A stretch of 64,000 nt of DNA, from contig NC_054740.1 of the NCBI RefSeq assembly GCF_018143015.1, positions 12,606,640-12,670,639 of the forward strand, given 5' to 3'. Below, one piece after another: positions 54,961-64,000 of the stretch. The notes beneath the pieces were generated by a model. It made no database searches. It was not told the origin of the DNA and worked only from the letters and a program-made list of their open reading frames with translations. Each line of letters begins with the position of its first letter. Within the stretch, counting starts at the first letter, position 1. Made by a program: the position numbers and the translations under genes. Source of the stretch: Lytechinus variegatus. Taxonomy: Eukaryota; Echinodermata; Echinoidea; Temnopleuroida; Toxopneustidae.

Positions 54961-56564
54961 CTCTTTTATCAGTGTATGAAATAGGATGTACTGTACCAGA
55001 AAATGGATTACGTCATATGTGATTATATCTAAAGACCGATATAAATGGACATAAAGAATATCATCAATTCATTTTCAACAATATCAGCATAACTATAAGA
55101 GATTACTGATACATGTATCAAATGTGTAGAGTAAGTTCATATCTTAGGTAGAAGGCATAATATGTGCATTTACACACAGGCAGACGGACGGACAACAAAC
55201 ATCTTCAAGTCAGCAAGTAATCAAGTATTCAACCTCATCTTAATGTTATGCACTTAGTGTGTGCAGTGTAGCTAATTACTAACTGACAGACAGACACCAT
55301 GAAAATCATCAGTCCATCTCTTCTACTATTATTGGACTGAATAAAAATTACCTATTCCCATTAAATAGATATTTAAATCAAGGCATACATAATATCTATA
55401 AAAAAAGCATCAGATTAATATAAGCCATTATGTACAGATAAGTGAGGAATTTCTCATTTCCTATAGACATAATATGACACAATTAAGCGTGTTAAACTGT
55501 TAAGTTCTTGTTATAAAAAATGAAAATGGGATGTACATCTTAAGCAGGATGAAGGTAATGTTGTGTCAACCGGAAAGAAAATTGATAAAGAGCGATGGAA
55601 GGCATGTCGTATCTGTTTCATGAAGACCTGTTATAGACTTCACCATCTCTATAACAAGTTTGTTCCCAGCCAATCAAATGGAATGATTTCCGTAGCATTA
55701 AACTATTATGGCAAAATTTATTATCATGATAAGTTTTATGAAACGTGCCCCAGATCAACAAAGCACCACCGTTACATTTCCCACCGCCAACCATTATTAT
55801 CTCTGGACTACTGGCGTATTTTGATGTTCAATGTGATAAGTATTTCCATTTTCTACGGTGGACACATAAAAGTTAGAGCTAATGTAAATTGGATTTTCAG
55901 ATGCATCTTCTCTCCCTCTATCTAATCTGTTCAAAACAAACTTGAAGTTGCACAGTTCAGACTCCTGTAGACTTAGAATTACTGGACGAAATCCCTTCCC
56001 AGCAGCGGGAAGTTTCAGAAGTTTAGGGTGAAGCTATTACTATTTTTTAGATATAGTATATAACCTCTTTATACTCTTTAGAAAAGAAGTCAACCCTTAT
56101 AATAATGTATAATTCATTATTCATTATTTTGAAACGCTTTTTGAGAAACAAGGATTGGGTTGACTTATGAATCGGCTCTGTTGGCAGTTGGTCGAAATTC
56201 GATACTAATCCACAAACCACATCATTTAATGATTCTATAGAATTAATTAATTAATTAATATTTGCCAATCGCCTTATGCTATTCCCATCCCCCAACTGTC
56301 AGTTGGTAATTGGTCGAGATTCCGTTACCATTTTCCAGCCACATATTCATTAGTTTCCAGAGCCGTGATTCGAGAGTCGTGCGATGGTAAAGCCTGACTC
56401 ATTTTCCCCGCCAATTAAGATGACCATTTCCATTCACCTATCAATTATCAAATATCACCCCATCGACCGTTCATCGGGCAACTCAGATCTACTATAGTAA
56501 CGAGAGAGAATCGGATGACATTTTGTAAGTGAAACTGATTTATGGTAAAATACCCTTTGGGACA
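54961..56564. other. Stretch before the channel gene
   Basis: No gene recognised. Holds a MITE at about 55600-55755 with an AATGGAATGATTTCCGTAGC interior and (TTAA)n at 56241-56258. The channel promoter and 5' UTR should be within the last kilobase; GTAAGT at 56525-56530 is a possible but unsupported splice donor. Confidence 0.5.
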
Positions 56565-56996
56565 ATGGAACATTTAGATCGAGGTAACAAGGTTGGGTCA
56601 GTATCTGGAAAATTTACTGGAAATGCCGACCAACCCGTTGTCGGTATGGACATCGATGTCTACAGTGTCGACGGAGAGAAGGGGCACGGAGAGGAGTTGA
56701 ATGTGCAGCCAGACGTGGTCGAACCCGGAGCAACTTCAGATGATAATTTGGATACATTGTCAACGATAGACGCGGCCTCGAACCTCCTGTTTTATGACTT
56801 TCTCGGCAACACAACTTTGCATGGGATCAAATATATTTACAAAAAGGAATACAGCTATATTAGAAGGTTAGTGAGACGACATTGAGGCTTTGCTGTTGTT
56901 TCTGGCACAACGGCGACGACAACTACTTTTACTTATATTCCTACTACTCCTACTACCTCTTCTATTACTATTACTACTACTACTATACTACTACTA

Positions 56997-57028
<32 letters not shown>

Positions 57029-57094
57029 TACTACTTCTACTATTACCACTACTACCACTACCACCACTACCACTACCACTACTACTACTACTAC

Positions 57095-57139
<45 letters not shown>

Positions 57140-60100
57140 TTCTACTACTACTACTACTATTACTATTACCGCCACTACCATTACTACTATGCTTCTACTA
57201 TTCATCATCATCATCAATAACATAAAAAACGTGGTTCATCATCGCAATCATCATCATCCACTTTATCACCACCGCGCGTTATCAAGATTGTTATAGGCCT
57301 AATCATTACCATCATCACCATCTTCGACATGATTATCATCTTCATCATGAACATCGTTTATCGTCATCATCATCACTCTCACCATTAACATCGTTCATCA
57401 TCATCACCATCATCATTACCACCATTATCACCATCATCATCCCAGTTATTTTACACCGGTGTTAGTTTTACACATATAGGTGTTATTACAACACATATGG
57501 TTGTTACATTTACACTCTTTGGTGTTATGTTCAGTTTCTAGGGTGTTATTTTAACACCTCAGGGTGTGGTCCTCTATTAACACCAATTGGTGTCAGTTTT
57601 AACACCACAGTTTGTACAGTGCATCGATATCTCCGCTATACTTTCATCACTTGTTTACCATTCATGGCGTTATGAAATGATATCACAGATTGTCCAGACC
57701 AACTCTCCCCCCCCCCATTGCGACATAGCTGACTGACGTACTTCTAAACAAACACCCCGTGACTTATAGTAAATTGTTCCATTGTCTCGTAATTGGTACC
57801 ATTTACCTTCTTATCCAATCGGATTTTATTGATGATTTTTTTTCTTTCCCGTCTTCCACCCCACCTCCCTCTCTCGCTTTCTTGTCCTCTCTTTCTAATT
57901 ATCATTTCATTTTTTATTTTAGTCACTCGTTTGTCCCTTTTATTGATACATTAATCAACTTTATTAATCATATTAATTCATTTATCTATTTTGTTGATTG
58001 ATTGATTTATTGATTCATTCATTTATTCATTCATTCATTTATCTATTTATTCATGTGTTACCGAGAAAAATGTTTTGACATCTGAAAAACAATGAAAAGC
58101 GGTTGATTACTAATTTGGGGTACATTATGAAATGGTCAACTATAATCGATAATTGTACATAGAATTAATATAATTTAACAATATGTTTTACGTGGTTAAT
58201 TGGTGAACTGTGATTCTATCCGACCCCATTTAGATCTTAGTATGGATCTAATGAATCCATGTTGACACAAATCACTTCTCTTGCTCCTGATAATTAAACT
58301 ATACAGAGAGGGAGAGGGGTTGAGTGAAAGAGATGCAGATGTATACAGAGAGGGAGAGAAAGAGAGAGGGAAGAGTGAGGGGGAGAGGAAGAGAAAGAGG
58401 GGGAGGGGGAGAGAGGGGAGAGAATTCTTGACATTTATTATGTTGAAATTCATGACACGACAGACCGTAATGCGTCTGACATGCATTATTAATGTATTTA
58501 CATTCAATAAAATGCACCTGCCCAAATACGGAGCCTTTAAAAAGCCATCGACTTGACGAATTGGCGAGATAAAAAACTTTATCTTGCCATGTCGACATAA
58601 TAACCTTATTATGTCGACATACTTTATCTCGCCAAATCGACTTATAAAAACTATATGTCGACAAGGCGAGATACGCTATCTTGCCAAGTTGACTTATAAA
58701 ATGTTATATGTCAACATGGCGAGATATTTTATCTTGCAAAGTCGACTTTTAAAAAGTCAACTTGGCGAGATATTTGGACTTTCGCCGGGCCTTGGACAGT
58801 TCATATCTTGCCATGTCGACATATAATGTCTTATAAGTCGATTTGACAAGATAACGTATCTCGCCATGTCAACATATAACTCGACTTGGCGAGATACTTT
58901 ATCTTGTCAGGTCGACATAATAACCTCGACATGGCAAGATAAAGTATCTCGCCAAGTCGTCAAATCGATGGCACTTTAAAGGCTCCGTAAAAAAGCACAA
59001 AAAATGGGCATTTCTGATGAAGACGTGTCACCAAACTTCCGGTTTCTGAAATAATTTCAATTACCCTTTTGTGGTAAATTCTTTTTGGTATTTACAGATT
59101 ATCTTGGGTATGCGTTATGTTGGCATCATACATCGCCTTGTTACTGACTGCAAAAGAGCACGTAACAACCTACAATTCAAGGATGACGAAGCAAGAGTTT
59201 TCAACAACACGGCGATCTTCTATTTGCTTTCCCGCCGTCACCATTTGCAACTCAAATCCCATCAAATCGTCGATCGCCGAAAACTCTACCCATAATGGCA
59301 CCGCCAACGTCATCTCAAGCACATTCAGTGGATCCATTGATAAGCGCGGGTATGACGAAACCGACGCCGCTTTGGAGACGGGGGTGGATGAAATTATGCT
59401 GGCCTACGCGCACAGAGCAACGGACATGATTTTAGAATGCCGATGGAAGAATGGGGTCAAGGCGTGTGGAGCAGCGAATTTCACCGCCAAGATGACCGAT
59501 GCCGGGATGTGCTACACGTTCAACGATGGCGATTTCGAAGTCGACGACGACAACAAAAGCGATGCGTGTCTTGATGTAAACAGGAGTGGATCGAGACAAA
59601 GTCTATTTGTCCGTCTTAACGCTGAAGTAGATGAATATGTATCGGAGTTTTCAACAGGTGGATTTGGATTCAAGGCAAGCTGTATTAATTTTTATGAAAC
59701 TTTCGTGTGAGTGGGAGCGGAGGAGGGGGGGTTATCGAGATATATCACGTGATACATGATTAGCATTGCATGAGATGCGCTCCCAAGCATGATTCGTTGG
59801 TTGGTTGGTTGGTTGGTATTGTTTGTTTTTTTATTTTACTGTTTATGACTCCCAAATTTTGTAATATTTCTGCGCTTATCAATTGTTACTATAAAAAAAG
59901 GAGAAAAGGGTGTAATGGCAAATGGTGTAAGGTCAAACGTCCCCGATAAATGATGATAGTATGGAGGCTATCCAATTATCATAGGTTTATGCCATGGCTT
60001 GTATTACCGTCCCATATCAAATTTAATTGCTTCGTGCATTAAATTATTTAGTATTTCTGGATGCCGAAGCAATATATATTTTAATCATTTATTTCCTTAT

Positions 60101-63100
60101 AGTTAGGAAAATGACATGGTAGCTCTTAGGTATATAATATTGATACTTCATCCCCCCCCCTCTCTCCTTCTCTCTCTCTCTCTCTATCTAAAAAAAAAAA
60201 ATCGTTTTTTTTTTTAACTTTGTCGCACCCTCTTTGGACGCTAAGTGCATTAAACGTATATGGACGCTAAGTACATTGAACTGTTTAACTAAGAAATGAA
60301 TCATACAGTATTGATCCCATTTTATTTGTTCGACGTAATTTTATCAAATCATTATATAGGCAAGTGTTTATTTGTTTACGATTCGTTATATTTTTTACGA
60401 TCCATTGCATTGTTTTGATCATTAGCAGTCTGGGGACCAATTATGTTTGAAAAAGTCATACGAAACAAGTAGGCTCACTTTGGTTGAAAGCAAAAATAAA
60501 AAAAAATATTTCTGTCTCGCCTGAACGAAGTTCGACAGAGACCTTTTTATCACTTTTTCTGTTGGTCCGTATTTTCACACTTGGTATATATGATCCTTGG
60601 GTTTTACCACATGTGTGTTCATGAGGGTAATGGGGACAAAGGTCATCTAGGGGTCAAAAGGTCAAATGGTACAGGTCATGTTCATCCCTTTTCAATTTTT
60701 TTGCAACATGCTCTCATTTCTTTATATCTGCATCAATTGTGTTTATATACTCGATATAGATTATCTTTAAGTAACACCACACTTGTGTTCGTGAGGCTTG
60801 TTTGTTTGTTTTATTTCCGTATATAAAATAACAAATACAAAGTACATATAACATGAGATGAAGAGGTCAATGTTAAAATACAAGAATAAAAGGTAAGGCA
60901 TTAAAGTTAATTATACGGCTGGTAATCCATTTTCAGCTGCAATAATGCATTGCTGCTGGTCTTCCATGGAGCCAGTTTACTTGCAATAAGGCTATGATTA
61001 CCATAATGAAAAGGAAGTTGACCTTAATTCAGACATAAAAGTGGACTCATTAAAAAAAAAAGAAAAAAATAATATATAACCTACACTTACCCCCACCCCC
61101 TCCCCCGGTACAAATCAGTGATTTAATTTCATTTAGCACAGATATATTTCAAAAATTTATTTTTAAAAGAATTAAAAGTGGTGACATTACGCACGTACAA
61201 AGGGATTCTGTTGAATTCAGAGGCAGCTCGGTAACAGAAATATCTTTTACAACTATTGGTTCTAGGTCTGGGTAAACATATGTTATTTTCATTTCTAAGA
61301 GGGTAAGGAGTAGCTTTTGTACGAAACATACTTTTCATATATTCAGTGGACATGTTGTTACTAATCTTATACATGAATAATATCAAGTGAGTATACTGTC
61401 TCTTTTGAATAGTGTCCCAACCTAGAATAGAATGAATTTGAGAGGTTGAAGTGTGTGAATAGGGGTCAATTTTCAAAATTATTCTTCCAGCTCTATTTTG
61501 AATTTTTTGAATTTTTTGAAGTTGGTCAAGAAGAGATTTGTTAGCAGATTGATAGATAATGTCACCATAATCAAAATGAGGTGAAATTATTGAGTTATAT
61601 ATTAACTTTAATTCTGACAAATTTACACAATTCTTTAGCCGTGCAATATAAATAATCATTCTCCCCATTTTTTTTACATAAATAATTTACGTGATCGTCC
61701 CACTTCATGTTTTCATCCACAAAGACACCTAGATACTTAAAAGTTTTCACTTGAGTCAGTAAATGACAATCAATTTTTAGGCAGACAAGGCCAAAGGTCA
61801 TCTTGGGGTTCAAAAGATCATATTGCATAGTTTAGGCGAGACTTTAATTATGTAATGTTTCTAATTTCCATAAAGCTCCTTGTACATCGCCGAGGTGATG
61901 TACCCATTGTGAGTGATGTCGGGGTTGCAATTAGTCCAGGTTTTAGAACAACCATCGCCATTCAGAAGCAAACGGTGGGTAGCATATTATTTTTTCAATC
62001 ATATAGATTATTGCAAGGCCATCAGCGTCTTAATATGCGTTGGAGGGAGAACGATACATCCGCAGCGCAATGCCCCCGTAATGAAACAAGAACCCGACCT
62101 GGTATCTCGGCTTGCATGATCAAAAGAAGTGTTGAAACAAGACCAGTTTAGTTTGGGTAAAAATGACCAGACAGTGTTAAAAACTCTTCCGTTTGTGCAA
62201 AACTGGTGTTATTTCGACACCTCTCTAAATTGTTAAACATAATTCATATAATATGATATGATAAAATAGGATATGATATTGATACCATTATACTATACTG
62301 TTATTCCGGGTTGACTAACATCTACAATCAGGTGTAGTGTATCCTCTCCCGAAAGTCTAAATGACAGTACTGAACATTACGTTGTCAAGTTTGCAAATAT
62401 CTTATTTCTCGACACAGGGGAGTTTTCGATTCCACGACGGATTGAACAACATAGCAAATGTATTGTCAAATTACCCTTCATAACAAAGACCAACCACGAA
62501 GTCTTTGTCTACATTGGCAAATCAAAACAGAAGTATCATCCTTGATCCTGGACAAATTTGAATTTTCTTTGGTCAGCCCTGAGAAACTGCTGTTCCGGTT
62601 TTTCGACTCCTGTTTCTGTTTGTGGTAACTCCTGTAGGAGCTCGGCAGGACAGCATTTTGCTGGTAAATGCCAAGCTGGTATAACCAATTACCTATGAAA
62701 CATTTTACGTCAAGGTTAATCAGTCATAGTGGCTGACGTTATAGACGACAGATATCACTCTCGGGCCTTTTTATCAAAGTGGAGACAATGGCATAGTTGG
62801 GATCCGAACTCACAACCTTGCGATTATGAGTCCAATGCTCTAACCACTGGACCACACGACCCGACTCAAACCTTCCAGCTGTTCATTGTCATTTCACGGG
62901 TATTTTCAATACATTTAATGTGTTCTTGAACCCGTCGTTCGTCGTAAAATCGGAAACTGTCTATTTTGTCACATTCACACCAACAAAAACGACTAATTGT
63001 TTGCCGCTAGAAATCAGCTTTGCTCTGTGGTTAAAAAAAAGGTTGATGTAATCGATCATAAGAAAAAGAAAGATTATTTTCTTTGCGGATTTTGATAGAT

Positions 63101-63721
63101 GGTTTGGTTTACAAGGACATTATCTTATTCATACATTGTTCTATCTTTGAAATGCTTAATTAATCTTCACAAATTACAAAATAAGATACTTCTCTTTGCT
63201 TTAAAATTTAAACCTTTCTTCACGAGTGACAAAGAAATACGATACGAAATGGCTGAGAGAAAGGTAAACTTCGAAATAGTGGGGTTCATTTTATCATTTT
63301 TCGTTTGTACTCTTTATGCACTGTAAACTGTTACGGTCGTAATTTTCATGATCCATTTGTAACTGTTTTGTTGATTATTGCATTTTATTCTTAACAGATA
63401 GAGCATTTATGTATATGCATGATTTCAAATAAACATTTTCAATTCCCGACTCACTTCCTATCTTAAACCCCCTCCCTCTCTGTCTATGTGTCTCTCTCCC
63501 TCCCTCTTTCTCTCTCTCCCCCTCCCCCACCCCGTCCCTGACTTTCTCTCTCTCTTTTCGGAACTCTCTGAAGAGGCGGAACTTGGGTCACCCGTTCGAC
63601 ACCGATTGCCGGGACACGCCCTTAGACTATTATTCCTTTTACTCTGAGTGGGCGTGTCTCACTGAATACGATACGAAGGAGCTCAGTCAAGTATGTGGAT
63701 GCAGACTTCCTCATATGAAAG
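56565..63721 (+). CDS. Degenerin/ENaC/ASIC-family channel subunit, first four exons (gene continues off the window)
   Basis: A trimeric, amiloride-sensitive-type cation channel of the plasma membrane; the gating stimulus cannot be told from sequence. Exons: 56565-56866, 59098-59674, 61876-61974, 63574-63721; phases join to give 375 residues plus one base. Visible features: an acidic N-terminal cytoplasmic region, the gating His-Gly motif (TTLHGI, residues 83-88), TM1 at about 102-120, and the post-TM1 signature FPAVTICNSNP (145-155). The palm/finger region has CGAANF and GMCYTFN, followed by VAISPGFRTTIAI (309-321). The cysteine-rich YYSFYSEWACLTEY and VCGCRLPHM (366-374) come last. The C-terminal part with TM2 and the selectivity filter lies beyond 64000. 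The start is the first ATG in the frame. Intron 2 uses a GC donor (AAG|GCAAGC); without it the frame would run to TGA at 59708-59710. Exon 4 is the least certain at its 5' border. Which subfamily it belongs to is unresolved. Confidence 0.87.
56935..57440. repeat. Microsatellites: (CTA)n then (CAT)n
   Basis: About 270 bp of imperfect ACT/CTA triplets (56935-57205) is followed by CAT/ATC triplets to about 57440. They lie in channel intron 1, starting about 70 bp after exon 1. Leu-, Tyr- or Val-rich frames across it are artefacts. Confidence 0.9.
57450..57622. repeat. 'GGTGTTA / TAACACC' short palindromic repeat cluster
   Basis: Seven or so GGTGTTA and TAACACC/ACACC occurrences alternate in about 170 bp, starting TTTTACACCGGTGTTAGTTT and ending TTTTAACACCACAG. 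This is probably a small palindromic element. Confidence 0.55.
58305..58425. repeat. (GAGAGG)n purine tract
   Basis: GA-rich simple sequence between AGAGAGGGAGAGGGG and GGGGAGAGAATTC. TTCATTCATTCA-type repeats lie at 58005-58055. Nothing else is recognised in 57623-58527. Confidence 0.7.
58528..58988. mobile_element. Foldback element made of alternating inverted copies of one short motif
   Basis: Outer ends are ACGGAGCCTTTAAA (58528-58541) and its exact complement TTTAAAGGCTCCGT (58975-58988). Both continue into CATCGA(C/T)TTGACGA(A/C)TTGGCGAGATA. The whole interior is about ten copies of TATCTCGCCAAGTCGACTTA and its complement in alternating orientation, spaced about 40 bp. Only a short unique piece at about 58768-58795 (GGACTTTCGCCGGGCC) interrupts it. 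It lies in channel intron 1, about 110 bp before exon 2. Confidence 0.85.
60512..61850. mobile_element. Repeat element with 'GTCTCGCC' / 'GGCGAGAC' ends, split by a LINE
   Basis: The left part 60512-60798 starts near TCTCGCCTGAACGAAGTTCG; the right part runs from about 61790 (CCAAAGGTCATCTTGGGGTT) to GGCGAGAC at 61833-61840. Between them lies the minus-strand LINE. The body matches 34870-35000. The whole sits in the GC-AG intron of the channel gene. Confidence 0.65.
60797..61790 (-). pseudogene. 5'-truncated LINE, C-terminal reverse-transcriptase part (CR1/Jockey-like)
   Basis: Minus-strand frames: FKYLGVFVDENMKWDDHV (near 61740-61690), then after a frameshift around 61665, YNSIISPHFDYGDIIYQSA, LQKIQKIQNRAGRIIL, FCYRAASEFNRIPLYVR and FNSFKNKFLKYI to a stop at 61129. 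These are the usual final motifs of such polyproteins. The endonuclease and most of the reverse transcriptase are missing. About 330 bp of 3' UTR follows to 60797. It is clearly non-functional and of a different lineage from the 9285-9795 copy. Confidence 0.82.
61975..63573. other. Channel intron 3
   Basis: Apart from a tRNA-like relic (62790-62863) I see no element or gene. The intron ends in a long CT-rich tract (63470-63560) that serves as polypyrimidine tract before the acceptor CTGAAG at 63568-63573. Confidence 0.6.
62790..62863 (-). mobile_element. tRNA-like relic (SINE head or decayed tRNA)
   Basis: The minus strand shows A-box-like TGGTCCAGTGGTTAGAGCA, a loop CTCATAA (anticodon CAT) and B-box-like GAGTTCGGATCCC. 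The acceptor ends (GGGTCGT and AACTATGCC) do not pair, and the anticodon stem is mismatched. It is therefore not called as a tRNA gene. Confidence 0.45.
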
Positions 63722-64000
63722 GTATATCTGCACAGAGCCAGAGTCACACCTGACTCCAACCCGATCGATGGTATTCGTTTGAAATGTCGTGGTAGATTTC
63801 ATCGGTCTGGAATCGGTTCCGTATAGTGTGACCGCCTGAAAACGTCTGGGAAATTTTTCAAAATCGGCCCTATTATCAATGAATTCGTGCCCGACGCTGG
63901 CTTAAAGGGAAGTTCACCCTGACAAAAAGTTTATTGTAAAAATAGCAGAAAAGGTAATACAAAACATTGTCGAATGTTTAAGGCAAATCCATCAAAGAAT
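63722..64000. other. Channel intron 4 start
   Basis: Begins with donor GTATAT. No further channel exon is recognisable before the window ends. A repeat terminus AAAGGGAAGTTCACCCTGAC starts near 63904; it is similar in style to family A but distinct. Confidence 0.5.

Noticed and set aside
55563..55925. 120-codon plus-strand frame
   Set aside because: It covers a palindromic MITE and unique AT-rich DNA, and has no recognisable domain.
56882..57225. Leu-, Tyr- and Val-rich frames on both strands
   Set aside because: They translate a (CTA)n microsatellite in an intron.
62790..62863. A tRNA-Met-like gene (anticodon CAT, minus strand)
   Set aside because: Acceptor ends do not pair and the anticodon stem is mismatched, so it is a relic or SINE head.
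63099..63326. 75-codon frame as a further channel exon
   Set aside because: Lys/Phe-rich sequence without DEG/ENaC cysteine pattern and not in phase with the neighbouring exons.

Overview
The window looks like nuclear DNA of an echinoderm, most likely a sea urchin. It is AT-rich, has spliced genes with long introns, and is crowded with short foldback (MITE-like) elements, tRNA-derived SINEs, LINE 3' ends and tandem arrays. The echinoid assignment comes from the repeat style and protein similarity as I remember them; no search was run.

Four protein-coding genes are supported, all on the + strand. (1) 640-1005 is the last coding exon of translation elongation factor eEF1A; the rest lies before the window. 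(2) 17735-18791 is a complete two-exon UQCRQ (cytochrome bc1 complex subunit 8, 82 aa). (3) 22517-48290 is a complete 13-exon PLRG1 (spliceosomal WD40 protein, PRL1/Prp46 family). Its joined exons keep one open frame of 514 codons, the length I recall for the human protein. (4) 56565-63721 is the 5' part (four exons, about 375 residues) of a degenerin/ENaC/ASIC-family channel that runs off the right end. One of its introns appears to use a GC-AG donor. The genes are functionally unrelated (translation, respiration, splicing, ion transport), and I see no operon-like or pathway organisation.

The rest is mainly repeats. 1.0-17.7 kb holds foldback elements, SINEs, a hAT-type element with an exact 8-bp target duplication (6341-7784), two opposed LINE tails and dispersed 'CGCGAAGCGCG' repeats. 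PLRG1 intron 1 (7.4 kb) holds about 3.3 kb of satellite arrays ending in a 96-nt-arm palindrome. Intron 2 has a five-unit array and a 538-bp foldback, intron 3 another compound repeat, and intron 8 an exact triplication of a 1396-bp unit. 48.5-51.3 kb is a cluster of MITEs that begins inside the PLRG1 3' UTR. 51.5-55.0 kb is an old, diverged array of about 150-bp units. The channel gene's introns carry microsatellites, an unusual element built of alternating inverted copies of one motif (58528-58988), and a LINE nested inside another repeat (60512-61850).

No prokaryotic features, CRISPR arrays or convincing functional tRNA/rRNA genes were seen. I did not find a clearly new biological system. 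The best leads are the intron-embedded palindromic satellites, the alternating-inverted-repeat element, a duplicated splice acceptor in PLRG1, and recurrent nuclear-receptor-like DR1 motifs carried by repeats.
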